Positions 38,250-46,627 of a DNA stretch of 64,000 bases are shown piece after piece (the first letter of the stretch is position 1; each line of letters begins with the position of its first letter). The notes under the pieces are model-generated. The model had not been told where the DNA came from and ran no database searches. It was given only the letters and a program-made list of their open reading frames with translations. The position numbers and the translations under genes are program-made. The stretch comes from Dokdonella sp. (GTDB taxonomy: Bacteria; Pseudomonadota; Gammaproteobacteria; Xanthomonadales; Rhodanobacteraceae): positions 558,001 through 622,000 of the forward strand of contig JANQAE010000001.1 in NCBI GenBank assembly GCA_024707225.1. The letters run 5' to 3'.

Positions 38250-38540
38250 ATGCGTACCGGCCTGACCCTACTGCTGGTGGTCCTGTTCGCCGTGTTCGGC
38301 GCCGTGTTCGGCGCGCTCAACGCCGAGACGATCACCGTGGACCTGTATGTCCGCAGCGTATCCGCGCCGAAGGGCGCCGCCCTGCTGGCCGCCCTGATGC
38401 TCGGCTGGCTCTGCGGCGGCTGCCTGGTCTGGTTCGCGCGCGGCCGCCGCGAGCGCCGCCGTGTGAAGGCGGCGACTGCGGCCGCCGTGCCGGCGACGCC
38501 GGCCGCCGCCGACGAACCCGTGGTACCCGGTGGTGCATGA
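38250..38540 (+). CDS. lapA: LapA family protein (DUF1049)
   Basis: 96-residue inner-membrane protein with two helices (about 4-22 and 42-62), then a basic and Ala/Pro-rich cytoplasmic tail. The pattern LNAETITVDLYV between the helices is typical of LapA (YciS). It partners LapB in LPS assembly and control of LpxC turnover. The stop overlaps the lapB ATG (ATGA). Confidence 0.88.
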   Translation: MRTGLTLLLVVLFAVFGAVFGALNAETITVDLYVRSVSAPKGAALLAALMLGWLCGGCLVWFARGRRERRRVKAATAAAVPATPAAADEPVVPGGA

Positions 38541-39709
38541 ACGCACTCGCCTGGTTGTTCGCGCTGCTCCCGGTCGCCGCGCTATCGGGCTGGCTGCTCG
38601 GCCGGCGCGGTAGCGAGCGCAGCTCCGGGGCCCGCGTCAACGAGCTGTCGACCAGCTACTTCCGGGGCCTCAACTACCTGCTCAACGAGCAGCAGGACAA
38701 GGCGATCGAGGTCTTCCTCAAGCTCGCCGAGATCAACCGCGACACCGTCGAGACGCATCTGGCACTCGGCAACCTGTTCCGCCGCCGCGGCGAGGTCGAG
38801 CGCGCGATCCGCGTGCATCAGCATCTGATCGCGCGGCCCAATCTGAGCGAGTCCGAGAAGACCGTCGCCCTGCTCGAGCTCGGCGAGGACTACATGCGTG
38901 CCGGCCTGCTCGACCGCGCCGAGACGCTGTTCAGCGATCTCGTCGCGATGGACGCGCTGGCGCCGTCGGCGCTGCGCCATCTGATCGCGATCTACCAGCA
39001 CGAGCGCGACTGGAACAAGGCGATCGAGCACGCGCGCCGGCTCGAGAAGGCCGGCGGCGATCCGCAGGCGGCGATCATCGCGCAGTTCTACTGCGAGCTG
39101 GCCGAGCAGGCGCGCGCGCAGGCCGACTGGCCGACCGCGCTGGCGTATCTGGACCAGGCCGAGGGCGTGGAAGGCCGCTGCGTGCGCGCCAGCATCGTGC
39201 GCGGCCATATCGAGGCCGCGCGCGGCAACCTGGCCGAGGCCGCCGCCGCGTTCGAGCGCGTCGCCGAGCAGGACGTGGACTACGTGCCGGAGGTCCTGGC
39301 GCCGCTGCTCGACTGCTACGCGCGCCTGCAGCGCATGCAGCGCGCCGAGGCGTTCCTGCTCGGCATCGCCGAGCGCTACAAGGGCGTCTCGCCGGTGCTC
39401 GCGCTGGCCAAGCTGTATGCGAGCACGCGCGGCGAGGCGGCCGCGATCGCCTATCTGAACCAGACGCTGCGCCAGCGGCCGTCGGTGCGGGCGCTGATCG
39501 CGCTGATCGACGTCAGCCTGGACCGCTCGCGCGGCGAGGCCCGCGAGAACCTGCTGCTGCTGCGCGAACTGGCGCGCAAGCTGCTCGAGGGCCAGGCGAT
39601 GTACCGCTGCAACCGCTGCGGCTTCGGCGCCAAGGCGCATCACTGGCAGTGTCCGAGCTGCAAGAGCTGGGAATCGGTGCGCCCGATCCACGGCGTGGTC
39701 GGCGAGTAG
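38537..39709 (+). CDS. lapB: lipopolysaccharide assembly protein LapB
   Basis: 390-residue TPR protein anchored by one N-terminal helix (about 3-20). In E. coli it delivers LpxC to FtsH and so limits LPS synthesis. About nine TPR units fill residues 35-345 (YFRGLNYLLNEQQDKAIEVF opens the first). The C-terminal rubredoxin-like metal site has Cys358, Cys361, Cys372 and Cys375 (YRCNRCGF and CPSCKSW). The frame is intact. Confidence 0.95.
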   Translation: MNALAWLFALLPVAALSGWLLGRRGSERSSGARVNELSTSYFRGLNYLLNEQQDKAIEVFLKLAEINRDTVETHLALGNLFRRRGEVERAIRVHQHLIARPNLSESEKTVALLELGEDYMRAGLLDRAETLFSDLVAMDALAPSALRHLIAIYQHERDWNKAIEHARRLEKAGGDPQAAIIAQFYCELAEQARAQADWPTALAYLDQAEGVEGRCVRASIVRGHIEAARGNLAEAAAAFERVAEQDVDYVPEVLAPLLDCYARLQRMQRAEAFLLGIAERYKGVSPVLALAKLYASTRGEAAAIAYLNQTLRQRPSVRALIALIDVSLDRSRGEARENLLLLRELARKLLEGQAMYRCNRCGFGAKAHHWQCPSCKSWESVRPIHGVVGE

Positions 39710-39718
39710 GCCATCGGC

Positions 39719-40833
39719 ATGGCCGTATCGGCGACGACCGCGCGCTGCTCGCCGTGCTGGCGTTCGCGCTGTCGGCGCTGCTGACCCGCGCCAGCATCGC
39801 CTATGCGCTGCGCCGCCGCCTGATCGACCAGCCCGGCCAGCGCCGCTCGCATACGGTGCCGACACCGCGCGGCGGGGGCATCGCGATCGTCGCGGCGATT
39901 CTGGTCTGCATCGGCCTGCCGATCGCGCTGTGGGCGCCGCAGCGCTGGCCGGTCGTCGCGGCGATCGCGCTGGTCGCGGCGATCGGCTGGATCGACGATC
40001 ACCGGCCGCTCGGTGCCGCGACGCGGCTGGCCGTACATGCGCTGGCCGCGGCGCTGGTCTGCGTATCGGTTGCGCCGACATTCGTGACCGATGCCGGCGC
40101 GGCGGCGCTGCCGGGCGCGTTCGACGCGGGGCCGGCGCTGCGTTGGCTGCTCGTGCTCGCCGCCGTCGTGACGATCGTCTGGAGCATCAACCTGCACAAT
40201 TTCATGGACGGCATCGACGGCCTGCTCGCGCTGCAGGCGCTGTTCGTGTTCGTCGTGATGGCGATCCTGCTCGGCCGCTACGGCGCGCCGGCACCGGCCG
40301 CCGCGGCGGCCGTCATGGCCGCTGCGGTCGGCGGCTTCGTGCCGTTCAACTTTCCGCGCGCGCACATCTTCATGGGCGACGTCGGCAGCGGCGTGCTCGG
40401 CCTGCTGGTCGCGCTGCTCGGGCTGGCGCATCTGGGACAGACCGCGTTGGCGCCGGTCAACGTCGCTATCGCCTGTTCGGCCTTCGTTGTCGACGCCTCG
40501 GCTACCTTGCTCTCGCGCATGCTGCGCGGCCGGCGTTGGTATAGTGCGCACCGCGAGCACCTCTATCAGTGGCTGGTGCGCAGCGGGCGCGGCCATCCGC
40601 GGGTCGTCGCGCTCTATGCGCTCTGGAATCTCGGCGTCGTCGTGCCGGTGCTGTGCTGGGTCAATCGTTCACCTCGGGTGTCTGGCGCCATGTCGAACAT
40701 CGCCATCGGTCCGTTTGAGGCGTCGCCCGCCGTCTGGGGCGCCTGCGCCGCGGTCTACGCCGGCGGGCTCGCGCTGTGGTTCGCCGGCAAGCGGCACTGC
40801 CTGCGCCGTGCGCGGGCGCGGAGCGCGCGATGA
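39719..40833 (+). CDS. WecA/MraY-family undecaprenyl-phosphate glycosyl-1-phosphate transferase, start region frame-broken
   Basis: Polytopic membrane enzyme that loads a sugar-1-phosphate onto undecaprenyl phosphate, the first step of O-antigen or exopolysaccharide assembly. About ten helices. Family motifs: PTPRGGGIAIV, the Asp-Asp pair in GWIDDHRPLG, NFMDGIDG, FPRAHIFMGDVGSG and the C-terminal AHREHLYQWL. The frame has no ATG until inside helix 1. GTG at 39754 would remove part of that helix. ATG at 39719, behind GTAGG, is one frame off; a single missing base near 39735-39745 (CGCGCGC) would join them, and the total of 1115 bases fits that. Stop overlaps the next ATG (ATGA). Confidence 0.82.
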
Positions 40834-42722
40834 CGATGCTGCGTTCGGCGATGGCGGCGATCCATCCGCGCCTCGCGGTCGTGCTGCACGACCTGACGAT
40901 GGTCGCGCTGGCCTGGGTCCTCGCCAACGTCGTGCGCTACTCGCTGCTGGCCGAGCCGCCGCAGATCGGCTGGCTGACGCCCGAGCTCGCCCTGGTGCTG
41001 GCCGCGCAGGGCGCGGTGTTCTGGCTGACCGGTCTGTACAAGGGCCTGTGGCGCTTCGCGAGCCTGCCGGACCTGTGGAACATCGCGCGCGCCAGCGTGC
41101 TCGGCGCGCTCGCCGCGGCGCTGGTGCTGTTCCTGTACAACCGCCTCGACAGCGTGCCGCGCGCGGTGCTGGTGATCTATCCGCTGGTGCTCTCGGTCCT
41201 GCTCGGCGGTCCGCGCCTGCTCTATCGCTACTGGAAGGACAGCCACCTCGATTTCGGCGGCGGCCGCTCGGCGCAGCGCGTGCTGGTGCTCGGCGCCGGC
41301 CGCGCCGGCGCGGCCCTGGTCCGCGATCTGCTGCACGAGAACCGCTACCGCCCGGTCGGCGTGCTCGACGACGACGCCAAGCTGCGCGGCGGCCGCGTCC
41401 ACGGCGTGCCGGTGCTCGGCCATCTGGTCGACCTGCCGCTGCTCGCGCGCGAAACCGCCGCGCAGATGCTGCTGATCGCGATGCCGTCGGCGACCAATGT
41501 GCAGATGCGGCGCGTGGTCGCGCTGTGCGAGGAGACCGGCCTGCCGTTCCGCACGGTGCCGCGCCTGGAGGACATCGTCGCCGGCCGCTCCAGCTTCAAC
41601 GAGCTCAAGGAAGTCGCGATCGAGGACCTGCTCGGCCGCGATCCGGTCCAGCTCGACTGGACCGCGATCCGCACCGGCATCTCCGGCAAGCGCGTCCTGG
41701 TCACCGGCGGCGGCGGCTCGATCGGATCGGAGCTGTGCCGGCAGGTCGCGCGGCTCGGCGCGGCGACGCTGACGATCCTCGAGCAGTCCGAGTACAACCT
41801 CTACCGCATCGAGCAGGAGCTGCGCCGCGAGTATCCGGACCTGCTGCTCGATGCGCGCATCGGCGACTGCGGCGACGCGATCGCCTGCGAGCGCGCGTTC
41901 GTGGCGGCGCGGCCCGAGGTGGTCTTCCATGCCGCGGCCTACAAGCACGTGCCGCTGCTGCAGGGACAGATCCGCGAGGCGTTCCGCAACAACGTGCTGG
42001 CGACCCAGGTCGTCGCCGAGGCCGCCGACCGCCACGGCGCCGGCAGCTTCGTGCTGATCTCGACCGACAAGGCGGTCAATCCGTCCAGCATCATGGGCGC
42101 GTGCAAGCGCGTGGCCGAGCTGTTCTGCCAGAACTTCGCGGCGCATTCGCGCACGCGCTTCATCACGGTGCGCTTCGGCAACGTGCTCGACTCGGCAGGC
42201 TCGGTCGTGCCGCTGTTCCGCGAGCAGATTCGCGCCGGCGGTCCGGTCACGGTCACGCATCCGCAGATCACGCGCTATTTCATGACGATCCCCGAAGCCG
42301 CGCAGCTGATCCTGCAGGCCTGCGTGCTCGGCCGCGGCGGCGAGATCTTCGCGCTCGACATGGGCGAGCCGGTGCAGGTGCGCTATCTGGCCGAGCAGAT
42401 GATCCGCCTGGCCGGCAAGCAGCCCGGTCGCGACGTCGGCATCGTCTTCACCGGCCTGCGGCCCGGCGAGAAACTGTTCGAGGAGCTGTTCCACCCGCTC
42501 GAGAACTACCAGCAGACCACGCACGCCAAGATCTTCCTCGCGCAGTCCCGGCTGATGTCCTGGGAGCTGCTGGCGAGCCAGCTGCGCCAGGGCGCGCTGG
42601 CCACGCGCGACTACGACGAGGACGCGCTGCGGCGTCTGCTCGACGGCCTGCTGCCGGAGTTCGCGACGCGGCCGGGCGGCGGCGACGCGCAGGTGCTGGC
42701 GCTCGGCGAGCGCGCGCCTTGA
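40830..42722 (+). CDS. membrane-bound UDP-sugar 4,6-dehydratase (WbpM/PglF/CapD family)
   Basis: 630 residues. The N-terminal half has about four membrane helices and a CoA-binding-like Rossmann domain (VLVLGAGRAGAALVRDL). The C-terminal half is an SDR dehydratase with VLVTGGGGSIGSELCRQ as NAD site. The active site has Met in place of the usual Tyr (SIMGACKR, Met then Lys four residues on), as in WbpM and FlaA1, which make 4-keto-6-deoxy UDP-sugars such as UDP-QuiNAc precursors. Coupled to the WecA-like gene by a four-base overlap, so the two probably make and transfer the first sugar of a surface polymer. Confidence 0.92.
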   Translation: MTMLRSAMAAIHPRLAVVLHDLTMVALAWVLANVVRYSLLAEPPQIGWLTPELALVLAAQGAVFWLTGLYKGLWRFASLPDLWNIARASVLGALAAALVLFLYNRLDSVPRAVLVIYPLVLSVLLGGPRLLYRYWKDSHLDFGGGRSAQRVLVLGAGRAGAALVRDLLHENRYRPVGVLDDDAKLRGGRVHGVPVLGHLVDLPLLARETAAQMLLIAMPSATNVQMRRVVALCEETGLPFRTVPRLEDIVAGRSSFNELKEVAIEDLLGRDPVQLDWTAIRTGISGKRVLVTGGGGSIGSELCRQVARLGAATLTILEQSEYNLYRIEQELRREYPDLLLDARIGDCGDAIACERAFVAARPEVVFHAAAYKHVPLLQGQIREAFRNNVLATQVVAEAADRHGAGSFVLISTDKAVNPSSIMGACKRVAELFCQNFAAHSRTRFITVRFGNVLDSAGSVVPLFREQIRAGGPVTVTHPQITRYFMTIPEAAQLILQACVLGRGGEIFALDMGEPVQVRYLAEQMIRLAGKQPGRDVGIVFTGLRPGEKLFEELFHPLENYQQTTHAKIFLAQSRLMSWELLASQLRQGALATRDYDEDALRRLLDGLLPEFATRPGGGDAQVLALGERAP

Positions 42723-42834
42723 GGCCAGCGCTGTTCCGCTCGCGATCGCGCGCCGCCGCCGCTTGCGGCACAGCATGCGCCGCGCCGAATGCCGATTCCG
42801 TGCCCATCCCCTTCATCCGTTTCGAGGACATGCC

Positions 42835-43710
42835 GTGAGCTCCCCCCGTCTGCGCAAGGTCGTCTTCCCGGTCGCCGGTCTCGGCACCCGCTTCCTGCCG
42901 GCGACCAAGGTCGTCGCCAAGGAAATGCTGCCGGTGCTGGACCGGCCGCTGATCCAGTACGCGGTCGACGAGGCCGTCGATGCCGGCGCCGATACGCTGG
43001 TCTTCGTCACCAACCGCTACAAGCATGCGATCGCCGACTACTTCGACAAGGCCTACGAGCTCGAGAGCAAGCTCGCCGAGGCCGGCAAGACCGAACTGCT
43101 GGCGATGGTGCAGGGCACGCTGCCGCCGCACGTGCGCTGCGTGTTCGTGACCCAGCCCGAGGCGCGCGGTCTCGGCCACGCGGTGCTGTGCGCGCGGCCG
43201 GTCGTCGGCGACGAGCCGTTCGGCGTGATCCTGCCGGACGACCTGATCTGGAACGAGGGCCCCGGCGCACTGCGCCAGATGTCCGAGCTCTCGCAGCGCG
43301 AGAACGGCGCCGGCATCATCGCGGTGGAGGAAGTGCCGCACGACCAGACCGACAAGTACGGCATCGTCGATGCGACCGCATTGTCCGAGCGCGCGGCCAA
43401 GATCAATCTGGTCGTCGAGAAGCCCAAGCCCGACGTCGCACCGTCGAATCTGGCGATCGTCGGCCGCTACGTGCTGCCGGCGCGGATCTTCGGGCTGCTC
43501 GAGAGCACGCAGCCCGGCGCCGGCGGCGAGATCCAGCTGACCGATGCGATCGAGGCGCTGCTCGCCGAGCGCTCGGTGCTCGCGTATCGCTTCGCCGGTA
43601 CGCGTTTCGATTGCGGCAACAAGCTCGGCCTGGTCAAGGCGACGCTGCACATGGCGCTGCAGGATCCGCAGATCGCGGCCGCCACGCGCGAGTTCGTCGG
43701 CGGCCTCTGA
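42835..43710 (+). CDS. galU: UTP-glucose-1-phosphate uridylyltransferase
   Basis: Makes UDP-glucose for polysaccharides and LPS core. 291 residues. The nucleotide-binding motif GLGTRFLPATKVVAKEMLP and the family pattern VEKPKPDVAPSNLAIVGRYV are intact. The start is GTG with GAGGA six bases upstream. It lies 112 bases after the dehydratase gene, on the same strand, with matching surface-sugar function. Confidence 0.96.
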   Translation: MSSPRLRKVVFPVAGLGTRFLPATKVVAKEMLPVLDRPLIQYAVDEAVDAGADTLVFVTNRYKHAIADYFDKAYELESKLAEAGKTELLAMVQGTLPPHVRCVFVTQPEARGLGHAVLCARPVVGDEPFGVILPDDLIWNEGPGALRQMSELSQRENGAGIIAVEEVPHDQTDKYGIVDATALSERAAKINLVVEKPKPDVAPSNLAIVGRYVLPARIFGLLESTQPGAGGEIQLTDAIEALLAERSVLAYRFAGTRFDCGNKLGLVKATLHMALQDPQIAAATREFVGGL

Positions 43711-43774
43711 GCCGCGCCGCCGCCCGCCGCCGTGCCGCCACGCACGGCGCGACGGCCTTCCCGGATCCGCGTGC

Positions 43775-44941
43775 ATGGACCTGAGCTACATCCTCAACCA
43801 TCTCGGCGAGGATCGCGATCGCTATCACGGCGCGGTCGCGCCGCCGCTGGTGCAGTCGTCGATCTTCGCGTTCCCGACGGTCGCGCAGATGCGCGCCGGC
43901 TTCCGCGACGAATACGCCGGTCACGTCTACACGCGCGGCAACAATCCGACCGTCGCGATGCTGCGCGCGAAGCTCGCGGCGCTCGAAGGCGCCGAGGACT
44001 GCCTCGTGTTCGGCAGCGGCGCGGCCGCGATCGCGGCCGGCGTGATCGCCTGCGTCGGCCAGGGCGACCATGTCGTCTGCGTCGCGCGGCCGTACAGCTG
44101 GACGCGCAGCCTGCTGCAGGATTTCCTGCCGCGCTTCGGCGTGGCGGCCAGCTTCGTCGACGGCGGCGAAGCCGCCGCGTTCGAGTCGGCGCTGACCGAG
44201 CGCACGCGGCTGATCGTGCTCGAGAGCCCCAATTCGATGACGTTCGAGCAGCAGGATCTGGCCGGCATCGCCGCGCTGGCGCGCCGGCGCGGCATCCGCA
44301 CGCTCTGCGACAACAGCCATGCGACGCCGCTGAACCAGTCGCCGATCGCGCTCGGCATCGACCTGGTCGCGCATTCGGCGACCAAGTATCTGAACGGCCA
44401 CAGCGACGTCGTCGCCGGTGCGCTGTGCGGTCCGGCCGCGCTGCTGCGCGGCGTGTTCAAGGGGCCGTACATGACGCTGGGCGCGATCCTGTCGCCGCAC
44501 GACGCCTGGTTGATGCTGCGCGGCCTGCGCACGCTCCAGATCCGCATGGAACGCGTCGCGGCCAGCACGCGCACGGTGCTGGCGTGGCTGGAAGGCCAGG
44601 CACGGATCCGCCGCGTCTGGTCGCCGCAGGCCGCGGCCAATCCGCAGCTGGGCCTGAGCGAGCGCCAGTTGCGCGGTGCCAGCGGCCTGATCACGATCGA
44701 TCTGGACGCCGACGACGTCGCCGCGGTCGAGCGCTTCTGCGACGGCCTGACGCGTTTCCTGATGACGGTGTCCTGGGGCGGCTACGAGTCGCTGGCGTTT
44801 CCGGTCTGTGCGGTGTTCCCGCCGGGCGTACCGCTGCGGCCGGCCAAGGGCTTGCCGCTGAGCCTGGTGCGCCTGTCGATCGGACTGGAGGATCCGTCGG
44901 TGCTGATCGACGACCTCGCCCGGGCGCTGGAGCGGCTATAG
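43775..44941 (+). CDS. Cys/Met metabolism PLP-dependent enzyme (cystathionine beta-lyase-like)
   Basis: 388-residue trans-sulfuration family enzyme. The PLP Lys is in HSATKYLNGHSDVVAGAL, preceded by the CDNSHATPLNQ strand. The substrate-pocket YTRGNNPT and the Gly-rich loop FGSGAAAIAAG are typical. Close relatives include MetC-like and cystathionine gamma-synthase-like enzymes; sequence alone does not decide between them. Gene order after galU looks incidental to polysaccharide genes. Confidence 0.82.
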   Translation: MDLSYILNHLGEDRDRYHGAVAPPLVQSSIFAFPTVAQMRAGFRDEYAGHVYTRGNNPTVAMLRAKLAALEGAEDCLVFGSGAAAIAAGVIACVGQGDHVVCVARPYSWTRSLLQDFLPRFGVAASFVDGGEAAAFESALTERTRLIVLESPNSMTFEQQDLAGIAALARRRGIRTLCDNSHATPLNQSPIALGIDLVAHSATKYLNGHSDVVAGALCGPAALLRGVFKGPYMTLGAILSPHDAWLMLRGLRTLQIRMERVAASTRTVLAWLEGQARIRRVWSPQAAANPQLGLSERQLRGASGLITIDLDADDVAAVERFCDGLTRFLMTVSWGGYESLAFPVCAVFPPGVPLRPAKGLPLSLVRLSIGLEDPSVLIDDLARALERL

Positions 44942-45079
44942 CGGCGTTCAGCGATCGGGAAGGCCGTCGGCGAGGCGCTGCGGCGATCGCCTCCCTCAAT
45001 CAGATCAATCGGTTGAACGATCGCTGCGCGGGCCGGCGGGCCGGGGATCGCCGCGTCGCGGCCGTGCCGCCGTGCCGAT

Positions 45080-45109
45080 TCGACAAGCACGCCGCGCCCG
45101 GGCTATAAA
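45080..45109 (+). promoter_or_regulatory. sigma-70 promoter upstream of rng
   Basis: TCGACA (45080-45085, five of six) and TATAAA (45104-45109, five of six) with an 18-base spacer, in the 198-base gap after the PLP enzyme gene. The predicted start lies about 24 bases before the rng GTG. This is the best sigma-70 match I saw in the window. Confidence 0.6.
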
Positions 45110-45139
45110 CCTGATCAACATTCTTTTCTAACTCCTTTT

Positions 45140-46618
45140 GTGTCCGAAGAAATCCTCATCAACGTGACGCCGCGCGAAACACGCGTGGCCCTGGTCGAGA
45201 ACGGCATGTTGCAGGAGGTGCTGGTCGAGCGCTCGAGCCGCCGCGGCTACGTGGGCAACATCTACAAGGGCCGCATCAGCCGCGTCATGCCGGGCATGCA
45301 GGCGGCCTTCGTCGACGTCGGCCTGCAGCGCACCGCGTTCCTGCACGCCTCGGACATCGTGCGGCCGTCGCTGCCGATCGTCGCCGACAACGGCGACCTG
45401 CTGCCGCCGCTGCCGCCGCCGATCGGCGAACTCGTGCGCGAGGGGCAGGAAGTCGTCGTGCAGATCGTCAAGGATCCGATCGGCACCAAGGGCGCGCGGC
45501 TGACGACGCATCTGTCGATCCCGTCGCGCTATCTGGTACTGCTGCCCTACAGCAAGGTGCTCGGCGTCTCGGCGCGGATCGAAGTCGAGGAGGAGCGCGC
45601 CCGGCTCAAGGACATGCTGGCCGAGCTGGTCGGCGACAGTCCGCTCGGCTACATCGTGCGCACCAATGCCGAAGGCCAGCCGCGTGAATCGCTGGCCGAG
45701 GACGTGGCCTATCTGGGCCGGCTCTGGAAGGCCGTGCAGGAGAATTCCGCGCGCGCGCGGGTCGGCGAGTGCATCTACGAAGATCTTGCGCTCGCGCAGC
45801 GCGCGCTGCGCGACCTGATGCGGCCGTCGATCGAGAAGGTGCGCATCGACTCGCGCGAGACGCTCGAGCGCGCGCAGCGCTTCGTCGCGCAGTTCATGCC
45901 CGAGCTGGCCGAGCGCGTCGAGCACTATCCCGGTGAGCGCCCGATCTTCGATCTGTACGGCGTCGAGGACGAGATTCAAAAGGCGCTGCGCAAGGAGGTG
46001 CCGCTGAAGTCCGGCGGCTATCTGATCGTCGACCAGACCGAGGCGATGACGACGATCGACGTCAACACCGGCGCGTTCCTCGGCAGCCGCAATCTCGAGG
46101 AGACGGTGTTCCGCACCAATCTCGAAGCGGCCCAGGCCGCCGCACGCCAGCTGCGCCTGCGCAATCTCGGCGGCATCATCATCATCGACTTCATCGACAT
46201 GACCGACGAGGAGCACAAGCGCCAGGTGATCCGCCTGCTCGAGAAGGCGCTGGCGCGCGATCACGCCAAGACGACGGTCTACGAGATGTCCGAGCTCGGC
46301 CTGGTCGAGATGACGCGCAAGCGCACCACCGAGAGCCTCGAGCGCCAGCTCTGCGAGCCGTGTCCGGCCTGCGCCGGCCGCGGCAGCCTGAAGACCGCCG
46401 AGACCGTCACCTACGAGATCTTCCGCGAGATCACCCGCGCGGTGCGCCAGTTCGACGCGGCCAAGCTGCTGGTGCTGGCCGCGCCGAAGGTGGTCGGCCG
46501 CATCCTCGACGAGGAGGGCGCGGCGGTGGCCGAACTGGAGGAGTTCATCGGCAAGACGATCCGCTTCCAGGCCGAGGAGCACTATTCGCAGGAGCAGTAC
46601 GATGTCGTGCTGCTCTGA
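45140..46618 (+). CDS. rng: ribonuclease G
   Basis: Endoribonuclease of the RNase E/G family; matures 16S rRNA and decays some mRNAs. 492 residues. The S1 domain sits near residues 35-120 (YVGNIYKGRISRVMPGMQAA). The DNase I-like catalytic part has Asp in TIDVNTGAFLG and IIIDFIDM. The Zn-link is CEPCPACAGRG. The start is GTG, without a ribosome binding site, but the N-terminus SEEILINVTPRETRVAL aligns with E. coli RNase G. Ten bases precede yhdP, so they are likely co-transcribed. Confidence 0.96.
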   Translation: MSEEILINVTPRETRVALVENGMLQEVLVERSSRRGYVGNIYKGRISRVMPGMQAAFVDVGLQRTAFLHASDIVRPSLPIVADNGDLLPPLPPPIGELVREGQEVVVQIVKDPIGTKGARLTTHLSIPSRYLVLLPYSKVLGVSARIEVEEERARLKDMLAELVGDSPLGYIVRTNAEGQPRESLAEDVAYLGRLWKAVQENSARARVGECIYEDLALAQRALRDLMRPSIEKVRIDSRETLERAQRFVAQFMPELAERVEHYPGERPIFDLYGVEDEIQKALRKEVPLKSGGYLIVDQTEAMTTIDVNTGAFLGSRNLEETVFRTNLEAAQAAARQLRLRNLGGIIIIDFIDMTDEEHKRQVIRLLEKALARDHAKTTVYEMSELGLVEMTRKRTTESLERQLCEPCPACAGRGSLKTAETVTYEIFREITRAVRQFDAAKLLVLAAPKVVGRILDEEGAAVAELEEFIGKTIRFQAEEHYSQEQYDVVLL

Positions 46619-46627
46619 CCGGACCGC

